From Armatimonadota bacterium (GTDB lineage: Bacteria > Armatimonadota > Fimbriimonadia > Fimbriimonadales > Fimbriimonadaceae), in assembly GCA_027451905.1 (NCBI GenBank), contig DAIDHV010000003.1, positions 186,001-250,000 of the forward strand: a DNA stretch of 64,000 nucleotides, in the 5' to 3' direction. Every line of letters begins with the position of its first letter. Positions within the stretch are counted from its first letter, which is position 1. The position numbers were made by a program, and so were the translations under genes. The notes under the pieces are model-generated. The model was not told where the DNA came from. It ran no database searches and worked only from the letters and a program-made list of their open reading frames with translations. Shown one piece after another: positions 53,696 to 62,105 of the stretch.

Positions 53696-54070
53696 TAGAA
53701 TGAGCTGGCACGTGGACCAAGATCATATTGCAAGGCGAACTCTGCATCTTTGAGCAAATGCTTGAGTTTTTTGCCACATGGGTCTGTGCTTGCCAATTTG
53801 CCACATGTGGCAAGGGCAGATTTGGCAGTTCTCCACGTACGCTGCACTAAAGTAATGGCCTCATTAAGGTCTGTTCATTTAGGTACCTTCGCGCTACACT
53901 CTGAAAAATGCAACTGAATTTTAATAAAGCTAAATAATATTTGTAAAATATAAGACTTTAGGCCTAAGAAATTTGGCGATTCCAGCATCTGAAGGAAACC
54001 AATTGCTTGTTCTCTTCGTCTCTGTATTGGGTTAAAAAGAGGTTAGGCTTTTGTACCTAAGCAAAACAGT
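53696..54070. other. Intergenic region with a perfect 16-nt palindrome
   Basis: Mostly AT-rich non-coding sequence. TTGCCACATGTGGCAA at 53798-53813 is a perfect palindrome, and a half-copy TTGCCACATG occurs at 53771-53780, giving a cluster of three TTGCCAC-type half-sites. The 3' part (from about 53900) is strongly AT-rich and presumably holds the promoter of the lipoprotein gene. I see no RNA gene. Confidence 0.5.
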
Positions 54071-55060
54071 ATGAATATGAGATTTAATAGCATGATAGTC
54101 GGTTCTATTGCCGTTCTTGGATTGAGTTTAGTTGTTTCCGGTTGTGGAGGCGGAGGTTCGGGGTCGGGATCAGCTTCAACAGGACCGGCACCCACCGGAG
54201 TCAATGTTGGGGCAAGTTCACCTGCATTTCTGGTTTCGCCAAATGGTTCGGCAATGACTTTTAACTCGGTTTCAAGTACCTTTTCGGAAACGCCGCTAAT
54301 TCAGTTTTCGGGTTCGGATTTAGTTGAAATGAGTTCAGGAGCAATTCCAACCTACTTGTTATTTAACGGATCCTCCGTGACTTATGGACCATTGACAGGC
54401 ACTGGCGGGTTACCTTTAGGCGATTCTAGTTATTCGTTCCAACTTCAACCATCACCTAGTAATGTCAGAGTCAAAACTGATGGGGTGTTTTATCTTAGTG
54501 CAGGCAATATTTGGGAATACAGTTTTGCCCTCAAGCAAAATATCATGGTGAGGAATAATGGTGGCGACTGCTCGTCATTTGATGTTGCGGAGCAGACCGG
54601 AGGTAACACTCATCTTATTGCAGAGGTTGTCAAGGACCCGTCTATTTCTCTTGATGTTGACTTTGTTACTCAAAGCTATAGCTTAAGCGGCTCCGCCTAT
54701 ACTGCGGGACCTTTTGTTGTACTAAGCCAAACCTCCCGACTTACCGAGTCGATCAACGGGTGCGCCATTGCTCAGGATGGTTCAGCGGCAGTGCTAGGGT
54801 TTGATGTTCCGGGCTCAAGTACGAACTTGGTTTATTGGTCTAATGCAAGTCAGGCTAACAGCAACAGCAATTTAGTATCAGACGCTGGACAAAGTGGCAT
54901 CAAGCCACTAGCTATTTCTCCATCGAAAGCGGATATAGTCTTTTCAGAGACCTCAAGAAATCAGACCATCGACCTAAATAAAACGACAGGGCAAAACCCA
55001 CTTAACACTGGTATTGACCCTTACATGGAGTTTCCAAACTCAACCGGAACCGATTACTAG
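54071..55060 (+). CDS. Gly/Ser-rich lipoprotein of unknown function
   Basis: A 329-residue lipoprotein with leader and lipobox VVSGC (Cys25), followed by a GGGGSGSGSAS linker. The rest is beta-rich with repeats of the kind found in propellers (FVVLSQTSRL, AAVLGFDVPG, PLAISPSKADIVFSE). It may be a small, degenerate propeller related in style to the lipoprotein at 62106, though no direct homology is claimed. It is monocistronic, followed by a good terminator. Confidence 0.75.
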   Translation: MNMRFNSMIVGSIAVLGLSLVVSGCGGGGSGSGSASTGPAPTGVNVGASSPAFLVSPNGSAMTFNSVSSTFSETPLIQFSGSDLVEMSSGAIPTYLLFNGSSVTYGPLTGTGGLPLGDSSYSFQLQPSPSNVRVKTDGVFYLSAGNIWEYSFALKQNIMVRNNGGDCSSFDVAEQTGGNTHLIAEVVKDPSISLDVDFVTQSYSLSGSAYTAGPFVVLSQTSRLTESINGCAIAQDGSAAVLGFDVPGSSTNLVYWSNASQANSNSNLVSDAGQSGIKPLAISPSKADIVFSETSRNQTIDLNKTTGQNPLNTGIDPYMEFPNSTGTDY

Positions 55061-55085
55061 AAACTCACCAGCATAAAGTTCATTG

Positions 55086-55121
55086 GCCCGCGATTGGTTG
55101 CAAATCAAGTCGCGGGCTTGC
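55086..55121 (+). terminator. Terminator after the lipoprotein gene
   Basis: GCCCGCGA (55086-55093) and TCGCGGGC (55110-55117) form a perfect 8-bp stem with an inner TTG/CAA, followed by TTGCTC and AATTCT rather than a clean T run. Confidence 0.65.
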
Positions 55122-55182
55122 TCATAATTCTGAAGAAGTGAAGCAAACTGCCTTTCGATGCCCCGGCGTGATAAACTGATTA

Positions 55183-55278
55183 GGCCGGGAACTGCACGGC
55201 AGCAGGTTGACCAACTCCGCCAGGGCCGGAAGGCAGCAACGGTCCCTCAATTCTCTGGGCGATGCACCCTTCCCGGTT
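55183..55278 (+). ncRNA. ffs: Signal recognition particle RNA (small, 4.5S-like)
   Basis: The universally conserved domain IV core is present as CCAGGGCCGGAAGGCAGCAA (55210-55229), with the symmetric loop and GGAA tetraloop context needed for Ffh binding. The ends pair: CCGGGAA (55185-55191) with TTCCCGG (55270-55276), then GCA with TGC, closing a rod of about 96 nt like the 4.5S RNA of E. coli. It lacks the Alu domain of the longer Bacillus RNA. It sits directly in front of dnaX; the predicted dnaX start is 10 nt from its 3' end, so the RNA must be processed from, or terminate short of, the dnaX message. End positions are estimated from pairing. Confidence 0.93.
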
Positions 55279-55287
55279 TCTACTTGC

Positions 55288-56940
55288 GTGGCCTATCTTT
55301 CGCTTTATCGTAAATACCGAAGCCAATCTTTTGGAGAGCTCATCGGGCAAGAACATGTGGTTCGAGCCCTCAAAAATGGCCTGACAAGCGGGAAAATAAG
55401 CCATGCTTATCTGTTCACGGGACCTCGTGGAACAGGGAAGACATCTACGGCTCGGCTCTTGGCAAAATGCTTGTGCGTTGAAAACGGACCCTCTGCTGAC
55501 CCAGACCCAGAAGACGAAAACTGCAAACTTATTGCGGAATCGGCTCATCCCGATGTCATCGAAATGGACGCCGCCAGCGAATCGGGTGTCGACGATATCA
55601 GGACGGCAATTGTGGAGGCGGTGAACTACGTTCCGATGATGAGCAAGTTTAAGGTCTACATCATAGACGAAGTCCATGACCTTTCTTCAAAAGCGTTTGA
55701 TGCCTTGCTCAAGACAATAGAAGAACCGCCGAGCCATGTCGTTTTTGTTCTTGCCACCACCGAGTATCAAAAAGTTCCCCCGACAATTAGAAGTCGATGC
55801 CAGAAATTTGAGTTTCATCGTGGGAAAATTTCTGATATAAGCCAGAGGCTCAATTACGTTTGTCAGCAAGAGAATTTTCAGGCTGATCCTGCTGCCATAG
55901 ACGCCATTGCGAGGATGGCAGATGGCGGGTTTAGAGATGCGCTTTCTTTGCTCGAGCAAGCCATTATCACGGCTGAGGGAAGCCTAACTTTGGCTCAGGT
56001 CGAGGATCAGCTAGGGCTTGTCAATGAAGAAACGGTTGATGAATTAGTGACCGCAATTTTTGGTGCCGATTCACAAAAAATCCTCAAAAACCTGGATGTG
56101 GCAACCTCCGCAGGGCGTGATCCTAGGTCAATTCTAGAAAGTATCATGTTTCGCCTCAGCGATTTAAGCAGAGTTGGCTATGGGGTGGATGATGAAAGCG
56201 GATTTGATGGGCCAAGGCATGCTGCGCTTCGAGACCGTGCCAATACTTTGGGCCTCAATCGCATTATTCAGCTAAGAGCCAAGGTTGCCGAAGCTCACCG
56301 CGAGATTCGGGATGTCACCTTGCCAAGAATCTGGCTGGAATCTATCATCCTGGGATGGGCCAATGCCCAATCAGACAAATCCGAAAAATTGAGCGCGGTT
56401 GCATCCCTCCAACCTGCTAAAGCCGTCGTTACTTCTGCGCCAACTGCCGGTCAGAAGCCGGCTAAGGCGGGTGAACCCAAAAGCAAGGGCTTGCCATCTG
56501 ATGTCGAACCACAAGCGGCTCAGCCATCTCAACCCATTGACGAGAAGAACGAAGCGAATCCGGTTGAACCTGAGACGGCGGCTGGCGATGGTGATTTGGA
56601 AGATGGCACTATTGAGTCAATTTGGAGAAAATTGATAACGACGATTGAGGCTCCATCTCACTCGGTCAAGCTTAATAACTCCAAAGTTGTTTCTTTTGAT
56701 GCGGGAACCTTAACGATAGAACTCACTATGGAATCTTATGTGACTTGGTACAACGCAGATTTAAGGCGCATTCAATATTTAGAGGGGCTTCTTGCCAAGA
56801 ACTTCGACACTATAGCAAGCCTTAAGTTGCAAGTTTCGGGCAAGCAAGCTAAGAAGCAAGTGCCAGAAGCGGTAGAATTGACTTTAGACGGAGAAGCCCT
56901 TTACAATAAGGCAAAATCCATATTTATACCAAAAACATGA
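55288..56940 (+). CDS. dnaX: DNA polymerase III subunit gamma/tau
   Basis: A 550-residue DnaX from the GTG at 55288, which gives the usual beginning VAYLSLYRKYR; an upstream frame would run through the SRP RNA. Walker A GPRGTGKT (residues 45-52), Walker B IIDEVH (125-130), sensor 1 LATTE and the SRC arginine-finger motif RSRC are present. Only part of the usual zinc-binding cysteine cluster remains (KCLC and ENC). An acidic Pro/Ala linker precedes a tau-like C-terminal domain. It loads the sliding clamp. Followed by ybaB with a 4-nt overlap. Confidence 0.96.
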   Translation: MAYLSLYRKYRSQSFGELIGQEHVVRALKNGLTSGKISHAYLFTGPRGTGKTSTARLLAKCLCVENGPSADPDPEDENCKLIAESAHPDVIEMDAASESGVDDIRTAIVEAVNYVPMMSKFKVYIIDEVHDLSSKAFDALLKTIEEPPSHVVFVLATTEYQKVPPTIRSRCQKFEFHRGKISDISQRLNYVCQQENFQADPAAIDAIARMADGGFRDALSLLEQAIITAEGSLTLAQVEDQLGLVNEETVDELVTAIFGADSQKILKNLDVATSAGRDPRSILESIMFRLSDLSRVGYGVDDESGFDGPRHAALRDRANTLGLNRIIQLRAKVAEAHREIRDVTLPRIWLESIILGWANAQSDKSEKLSAVASLQPAKAVVTSAPTAGQKPAKAGEPKSKGLPSDVEPQAAQPSQPIDEKNEANPVEPETAAGDGDLEDGTIESIWRKLITTIEAPSHSVKLNNSKVVSFDAGTLTIELTMESYVTWYNADLRRIQYLEGLLAKNFDTIASLKLQVSGKQAKKQVPEAVELTLDGEALYNKAKSIFIPKT

Positions 56941-57269
56941 AACTTCCTCGAAATTTTGGCGGCCAAGGATACGGCAATATGATGCAGCAAATGCAGTCTG
57001 CAATGTCCAGAGCGGAGACCCTCGAGACAGAATTAGCCGCAGAGAGGCTAGAAATCGACAAAGGGCCGGTCAAGGCAACCTTTACAGGCACCGGTGAACT
57101 TCTGAAATTATCAATTGACAAAAGCATCATTGATCCCAATGACTCCGAAATGTTGGAGGACTTAATCGTGAGTGCGGTCAAGGATGGATTTAGCAAGGCA
57201 ACCGAAATCAGGCAGAAAAAGGTCAACGAGATTTTGCCGAACGTACCTAACATTCCCGGCATTAGCTAA
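56937..57269 (+). CDS. ybaB: YbaB/EbfC-family nucleoid-associated protein
   Basis: A 110-residue protein with the YbaB pattern: a long N-terminal helix (MMQQMQSAMSRAETLETEL), a short beta-sheet (VKATFTGTGELLKLSID) and a C-terminal helix. These proteins bind DNA as dimers. The dnaX-ybaB-recR order is conserved widely. The C-terminus ends PNVPNIPGIS. Confidence 0.94.
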   Translation: MKLPRNFGGQGYGNMMQQMQSAMSRAETLETELAAERLEIDKGPVKATFTGTGELLKLSIDKSIIDPNDSEMLEDLIVSAVKDGFSKATEIRQKKVNEILPNVPNIPGIS

Positions 57270-57275
57270 CTTCTC

Positions 57276-57872
57276 GTGCTATTTGCAAAACCTTTTGCCG
57301 AACTTGTTGGCGAATTGGAAAAACTACCGGGGATTGGTCCAAAATCGGCTCAACGCCTCGCCTACTATTTGTTGCAGCAATCGGATGGTCAGGTCAGCGC
57401 GTTAGTGACCTCGATCATTAAAGCAAAAAAAGACCTTCGATTTTGCTCTAGCTGCCAAAACATTTCCGAAGCGGACCAATGTCCGATTTGTCTAGACGGA
57501 GCCCGTGATCAGAGCCTGCTATGTGTGGTTGCAGAATCAAGGGATCTGTATGCAATTGAAAGAGCCCACGAATTTAAGGGCCGCTATCACGTGCTCCACG
57601 GTCTTTTGAACCCAATGGAAGGCGTAGGTCCGGAGAGGCTCAGAGTCAAAGAGCTGCTAAGTCGGCTGGAATCAGGGATGGTCCAAGAGGTGATACTTGC
57701 CACCAACCCCACGATCGAAGGTGATGCCACCGCTATGTATCTTGCCAAATTGCTGAAGCCGCTCGGGGTTAAAGTCACAAGGCTTGCCCACGGCATGCCC
57801 ATTGGCGGTGAGCTAGATTACGCCGATTCCGCAACTTTGATGTCGGCAATAGAGTATCGCCGCGAAATGTAA
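57276..57872 (+). CDS. recR: Recombination protein RecR
   Basis: A 198-residue RecR from a GTG start at 57276, 6 nt after ybaB. Helix-hairpin-helix KLPGIGPKSAQRLAYYL, zinc finger Cys57/Cys60/Cys69/Cys72 (CSSC and CPIC), Toprim domain with VVAESRDLYAIER, and C-terminal HGMPIGGELDYADSATL are all present. It works with RecF/RecO to load RecA on gapped DNA. Confidence 0.97.
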   Translation: MLFAKPFAELVGELEKLPGIGPKSAQRLAYYLLQQSDGQVSALVTSIIKAKKDLRFCSSCQNISEADQCPICLDGARDQSLLCVVAESRDLYAIERAHEFKGRYHVLHGLLNPMEGVGPERLRVKELLSRLESGMVQEVILATNPTIEGDATAMYLAKLLKPLGVKVTRLAHGMPIGGELDYADSATLMSAIEYRREM

Positions 57873-57910
57873 CACGGCGATAACTTTCTAGGATCGGCTC
57901 CAGAGAGGAG

Positions 57911-57942
57911 GCTTTGCCCTTGTGAGCATTCGGGCCTTTTTT
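57911..57942 (+). terminator. Terminator of the dnaX-ybaB-recR operon
   Basis: GCCC (57916-57919) pairs with GGGC (57932-57935) around a 12-nt loop, followed by CTTTTTTG. The stem is short but the T run is good and the position, 40 nt after recR, is right. Confidence 0.65.
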
Positions 57943-57995
57943 GCTAACACTTCTCGCACGGTGCTCCTGGCTTGATGCGGAAGAGAGTAGCTATT

Positions 57996-59048
57996 CTATT
58001 TTGCAATTTGCCTCTGGACTCTCCAAATGTGGACGCCTCGTCCTAAGAGCGATGGAATTATTTCAATCAACAAAAACATGAAGGCGAACATAAGATAAGC
58101 TGGCAGACGGTAGATCATGTATTCACGAAAAGTCATGCGATGAGGATTGTCCTTGGGAGAAAGGCCCCAATAGGAATGCAGGTTAAGTGCGGCAACAAAC
58201 CAAGGGAGTTCTTTTATCCACTGGGAACGAGCCTTAAGAAACGGAAGTTTAGGACCCAGTGGTATCGGCTCCCTGATGCTAGACGGAGTGACTCCTTGAT
58301 CAATATAGGCTAAAAACGCAGCTTCGGATGGAGGACCATTGGAAGTTTCAGGGGCCGAATCCGGATTTCTCTCCGCGATCCATCCGTGCCCAACAAGCTC
58401 AGGAAAATCGCTTAGCGGACCCGCCAACGGCTGGACAAGATCAAGATCAGTTTCAACCGCTTGCAGCTGCGAATTTGCACCCTCCAGAAACGCTGAGGCA
58501 TCCTTATCGTAAACCCACGACCCTCCGTAAACGCCCCCATCCTTAATGATTATTCTTTGGGTGTTGGTCAAGAAGTTAAAGAGCGCAACTACCATCAAAA
58601 CGGATATGCCAATGGCTGGCACCCACCATTGGATGCGCTTTTGCAGGTAAGTAGCAATAATATAAATTGCAGCGGCAATGCCGGCTAGGCTCAGAGAATC
58701 GGCTGCGGGAAGCAGGTTGATCGTACCATTTAAAAAGTTGTAGGTGACCAGGAACAGAATCGGAATGAAAATGAGAGCCGCAACTTTGATGAGGGTCAGC
58801 CTCAAAGGATGCCTGGGCTCTGAGTTGGACAAGAGGCATTCCTTGGCAAGTTCTTTGGCCGATCCAAACCGAGCGGTTGCCATCTCTTCCGCCGAGACCG
58901 AATTGAATCCGGCACTGACGTACTCGGCTTTGATTTCATGAAGGTGGGCCATCGCATTGGAAGCAAGAGTTCTGGCATCATGAAGCTTCATTTTCCCGGC
59001 AAGAATCGCTTCCAGTTCCTCGCCATAACCATAAGGAAATTCAGACAT
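57996..59048 (-). CDS. Membrane protein with N-terminal HAAS-like domain, PadR-linked
   Basis: A 350-residue protein from ATG 59048, whose first 8 nt overlap the padR 3' end. The first 80 residues (YGYGEELEAILAGKMKLHD, ASNAMAHLHEIKAEYVSAG, FGSAKELAKECL) look like the helical HAAS domain found in PadR-controlled permeases and sigma/anti-sigma-like modules. Then come three N-terminal membrane helices, an extracytoplasmic region of about 150 residues, and a C-terminal helix (LPAYLMFAFMFLLIEIIPSL). No transport motif is visible. The PadR regulator likely controls its own transcription and this gene together. Confidence 0.75.
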   Translation of the reverse strand: MSEFPYGYGEELEAILAGKMKLHDARTLASNAMAHLHEIKAEYVSAGFNSVSAEEMATARFGSAKELAKECLLSNSEPRHPLRLTLIKVAALIFIPILFLVTYNFLNGTINLLPAADSLSLAGIAAAIYIIATYLQKRIQWWVPAIGISVLMVVALFNFLTNTQRIIIKDGGVYGGSWVYDKDASAFLEGANSQLQAVETDLDLVQPLAGPLSDFPELVGHGWIAERNPDSAPETSNGPPSEAAFLAYIDQGVTPSSIREPIPLGPKLPFLKARSQWIKELPWFVAALNLHSYWGLSPKDNPHRMTFREYMIYRLPAYLMFAFMFLLIEIIPSLLGRGVHIWRVQRQIAK

Positions 59049-59379
59049 GGGAGACCTCATTGGAACTTCCTGCATTCAACACAGAATTCACTGCACCTGA
59101 AAACTTATTCCAGGCGATTTTATGCTGCTCGAACTCTTCGATTCCTTCCGGCGTGATTTTATAAACTTTTCGGGGTGGGCGGCCTTCTTGGGGCTCCCAT
59201 TCGCTTTGGATGGACCCCGCTTCTTCAAGCTCTTGAAGGGCAGGATAGATTGCGGATTCTCCAATTTTCAAAACCGACTGGCTTGTTACCTTTATTGTCT
59301 TGGCAATCAGATATCCATGCTTCGGCCCATCCTGCAAAGACGCAAGGATGAGAGATTTAATATCAGATTTAAAGCTCAT
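59041..59379 (-). CDS. PadR-family transcriptional regulator
   Basis: A 112-residue winged-helix protein: KSLILASLQDGPKHGYLIAKTI, SAIYPALQELEEAGSIQSEW and GRPPRKVYKITPEGIEEF are the PadR pattern, with a short C-terminal helix for dimerisation. TATAAT on the minus strand at 59399-59394 is probably its -10 box. Two direct copies of ATACATCA (59397-59404 and 59413-59420), 16 nt apart, overlap it and could be the operator. It is coupled to the membrane protein gene. Confidence 0.93.
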   Translation of the reverse strand: MSFKSDIKSLILASLQDGPKHGYLIAKTIKVTSQSVLKIGESAIYPALQELEEAGSIQSEWEPQEGRPPRKVYKITPEGIEEFEQHKIAWNKFSGAVNSVLNAGSSNEVSHV

Positions 59380-59472
59380 GATCTTCAGAAATCATTATAC
59401 ATCAAAAAATGAATACATCATGTTCTGAGGCAATTGAAATGGCTTTGAAATCGAAAATCGGTTGGATTCTTG

Positions 59473-60111
59473 CTATTTGGTTGGCTTGGTCCTTGACCGA
59501 AACCGAGGCGCAAAAACATAGTCTAGCTGAATCAACACAATCAGGCCAATACTTAGATAAGTCGAGACAACGCACAATGTGGCAGATGCCGCGTACAGAA
59601 GCTGGGCCACATAAATCCTGTTCAGTACCGCCTTGCTGACTTCGGCATCCGCCGATTTGTGCAGCAGTTTGGCTTTTGTTGCGTATTTCCAACTAAATAA
59701 AAGCCAAACGCCTAGCATGAGAATGTTGAACCAATAGATCAGCAGCGCAGTGCGGAAGCAAATAAACTGGGCCAGAAGCTGGGTTGAAAAAGGCATGAGA
59801 CTAACAAAAAGGAGAAACCCAAAATGGATCCATGTAAGATGGCGATCGCTTGCCTCAAAATGGTGCAGTTGAACTTGCTGGCCATTCCAAAAAATTCCCA
59901 AGGTTAGAAAGCTCATGAGGTACGGCAACAGCCTAGGCGCAACCATTAAGAGCTGCTGTTGCAGTTGCCCTTCTGAGTGAACTAAACTGACGGCTGGGGC
60001 ATGAAGGTCAAGCACAAGAAGCGTCATCGCAACCGCAAAAATGCCGTCACTAATCGCGCTGATTCGCTCTAGATTCTGGCCCGCCAATTGGTTGTAAGAA
60101 GTTTTAATCAA
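59473..60111 (-). CDS. TMEM175-family (DUF1211) membrane protein
   Basis: A 212-residue protein with six membrane helices. The first carries ERISAISDGIFAVAMTLLVL, matching the RxxxFSDxxFAIxxT pattern of bacterial TMEM175-like potassium channels (with I for F before SDG). Bacterial members conduct potassium without a canonical selectivity filter. Function here is inferred from the motif only. It is divergent from the Mrp gene, with 82 nt between starts. Confidence 0.88.
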   Translation of the reverse strand: MIKTSYNQLAGQNLERISAISDGIFAVAMTLLVLDLHAPAVSLVHSEGQLQQQLLMVAPRLLPYLMSFLTLGIFWNGQQVQLHHFEASDRHLTWIHFGFLLFVSLMPFSTQLLAQFICFRTALLIYWFNILMLGVWLLFSWKYATKAKLLHKSADAEVSKAVLNRIYVAQLLYAASATLCVVSTYLSIGLIVLIQLDYVFAPRFRSRTKPTK

Positions 60112-60193
60112 AAGAGTTTACACACCACTGGCCGCCACAGTGTGATAGGATATGGCGCCAAAATTGGAGATCTAAGGCGCACGTCCAACATCA

Positions 60194-61306
60194 ATGCCAA
60201 CTCCTATGCCAATGCGGAGCGCTGGTACCCTTTTGAAAGTGGTCACCGAAGAGATAATCCTTAAAGCGCTTAGTTCAATTCAAGATCCTGATTTGCACAA
60301 GGATATTGTCAGCCTAGGGTTTGTCAAGGATATTGCGATTGAAAAGGGCCATATCAAGGTGACAATCGAGTTAACGACGCCTGCATGTCCTGTCAAAGAC
60401 CAATTGAAAGAAGAGGCTATTCAGGCCCTGAAGACTTTAGGAGGAGTCGAGAACGTTGAGGTTTTTATGACCGCGAGGGTCCGCGAAAAGGCAGGTCCCA
60501 AATTGGAACACCTTAAACTAGTAAGACACATTGTTGCTATTGCTAGTGGTAAAGGCGGAGTTGGAAAAAGCACGGTGACGGTTAACCTTGCCATTGCTTT
60601 GGCTCAAACCGGTGCCAAGGTCGCGGTGATGGACGCTGATGTTTATGGGCCTACTGTGCCGTTGCTTATGGGTTGTAACGGTCAAGTTCCTAAAACAAAC
60701 GCCGATAAAATTCTTCCCATCGAAAAGTTTGGGGTCAAAATGATGTCTTTGGGGTTTTTGCTAGAGGATGACAAAGCGGTGATGTGGCGGGGCCCCTTGG
60801 TTGCAGGAACCGTCAAGCAGTTGCTGGAAGATGTGCAGTGGGGCGAACTTGATTATCTACTGGTCGATTTGCCACCTGGGACAGGAGACGCACCGATGTC
60901 GCTGGCTCAGCTAGCCCCTCTGACCGGGGTCGTTATTGTGAGCACGCCTCACCATGTGGCATCCAACATTGCAGGGAAGTCAGCTGCCTTATTTCGGCAT
61001 TTAAAGACTCCAGTGCTAGGAATCATAGAAAACATGGGGCCTGCTTGGAATCCTGCTACCGAACAGTGGGAATCCACTTTTGCGGGCATTGGTGGCAATC
61101 AGCTTGCAATCAACCTCGGGGCTCCATTTTTGGGCTCCATTCCGTTTGATCCTATGATTAGCGAAGCCGGTGATCTCGGCACGCCTAGCGTCATTCAGCA
61201 TCCGGCCAGACCTCAAGCCAAGGCATTTCAAGACGTGGCCGGCAAATTAGCTCAACAAATTAGCATCATGGCTGCTCAAGAAGTGCCAGATCCTCAGCTG
61301 GCCTGA
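60194..61306 (+). CDS. mrp: Mrp/NBP35-type iron-sulfur cluster carrier ATPase
   Basis: Up to 370 residues; an internal GTG at 60239 would give the more usual beginning VTEEIILKALSSIQDP, so the start is uncertain. An N-terminal MIP18/DUF59 domain contains TPACPVKDQ (Cys65). The P-loop ATPase domain has GKGGVGKS (119-126), DADVYGPTVP and LVDLPPGTGD. The CxxC pair that usually follows the ENM motif in cluster-carrying members is absent (ENMGPAWNPATEQWES instead), so cluster binding, if any, must use other residues. A good terminator follows. Confidence 0.88.
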   Translation: MPTPMPMRSAGTLLKVVTEEIILKALSSIQDPDLHKDIVSLGFVKDIAIEKGHIKVTIELTTPACPVKDQLKEEAIQALKTLGGVENVEVFMTARVREKAGPKLEHLKLVRHIVAIASGKGGVGKSTVTVNLAIALAQTGAKVAVMDADVYGPTVPLLMGCNGQVPKTNADKILPIEKFGVKMMSLGFLLEDDKAVMWRGPLVAGTVKQLLEDVQWGELDYLLVDLPPGTGDAPMSLAQLAPLTGVVIVSTPHHVASNIAGKSAALFRHLKTPVLGIIENMGPAWNPATEQWESTFAGIGGNQLAINLGAPFLGSIPFDPMISEAGDLGTPSVIQHPARPQAKAFQDVAGKLAQQISIMAAQEVPDPQLA

Positions 61307-61367
61307 TTGCAAGGGTTTGCCTAGGTTAAACCCGCTGATAGGGGTGGATATCTATCAGGAAAGATGG

Positions 61368-61401
61368 GGGCAACCTCCCCTTTGAAATTGCCCGTTTTTT
61401 T
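61368..61401 (+). terminator. Terminator of mrp
   Basis: GGGCAA (61368-61373) and TTGCCC (61388-61393) with a 14-nt loop, followed by G and seven T. It lies about 60 nt after the mrp stop. Confidence 0.8.
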
Positions 61402-61416
61402 CCCTTAAGTTGTGGC

Positions 61417-61959
61417 TTAAGCCCCAGATAAGGTTGTCGAGAGGAAGTTCCAGATTGAAGAATTAGGAACCGATTGGCTGGTTGGAGCTAGAACCTGGCT
61501 GCTGGTGAGGGGGGCAGAAGAAGGGGCGCTGCCGGTAGAGGCTGAACTGTTAGAGTTTTTCAGAGCCTGCATAATTGCCTGCATGATTCCGCCTCCGGAC
61601 TTTGATTTTTCGATGCCATGGTCACCGTCACCATCATGCTTGCCGTGGCCTTTGCTTTTTAGTGCAGATTGAATAGCTTGCCCAAGTTCTTGCTTTTGAG
61701 TTGTGCTGAGGCCATTAATGGTCTGCTGCACAGACTGAGAAACGGGCGAAGTGCTAGATCCTGCCGCTCCTTGAGTTGAAGCTTGCAAACTGCTGAGGGT
61801 GCTTGCAAGAGCAGGGTCGGTTGATTGTAGATTGGAAAGAACCTGAGAAAACAAAGAATTCTGAGGCGATTGACTTGCCGAACTTGAGTTGCTTTTAGCC
61901 TGGGAACTCTGAGTTAAGAGGCTACTGAGCCCGTAGGGGCTTATTGAAGGAAGGGTCAT
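61417..61959 (-). CDS. Low-complexity Ser/Gln-rich protein
   Basis: A 180-residue protein from ATG 61959, preceded by AAGGACAAGAA. It is rich in Ser, Gln, Ala and Thr, with a His/Asp/Gly-rich stretch (KGHGKHDGDGDHG) in the middle that could bind metal. The segment SVQQTINGLSTTQKQELGQAIQ is helical. No signal peptide or known domain. Function unknown; the neighbouring lipoprotein gene on the same strand is separated by a terminator. Confidence 0.6.
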   Translation of the reverse strand: MTLPSISPYGLSSLLTQSSQAKSNSSSASQSPQNSLFSQVLSNLQSTDPALASTLSSLQASTQGAAGSSTSPVSQSVQQTINGLSTTQKQELGQAIQSALKSKGHGKHDGDGDHGIEKSKSGGGIMQAIMQALKNSNSSASTGSAPSSAPLTSSQVLAPTSQSVPNSSIWNFLSTTLSGA

Positions 61960-62046
61960 TTCTTGTCCTTGAAACCAAGCAATTTTGCGTAGCTCCAATA
62001 CAATTATTGGAAGACCAAAAGTGAGAACTTCTGAAAAATTCTTTAA

Positions 62047-62086
62047 AAGCAAGAAGCCTCGCCAAATTTGGAGAGGCTTCTTGGTT
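62047..62086 (-). terminator. Terminator after the propeller lipoprotein gene
   Basis: AAGAAGCCTC (62051-62060) pairs exactly with GAGGCTTCTT (62073-62082) around a 12-nt loop; on the minus strand GCTTTTAAAG follows. Confidence 0.75.
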
Positions 62087-62105
62087 TCAGGTTCGTAAGG
62101 ATCCT

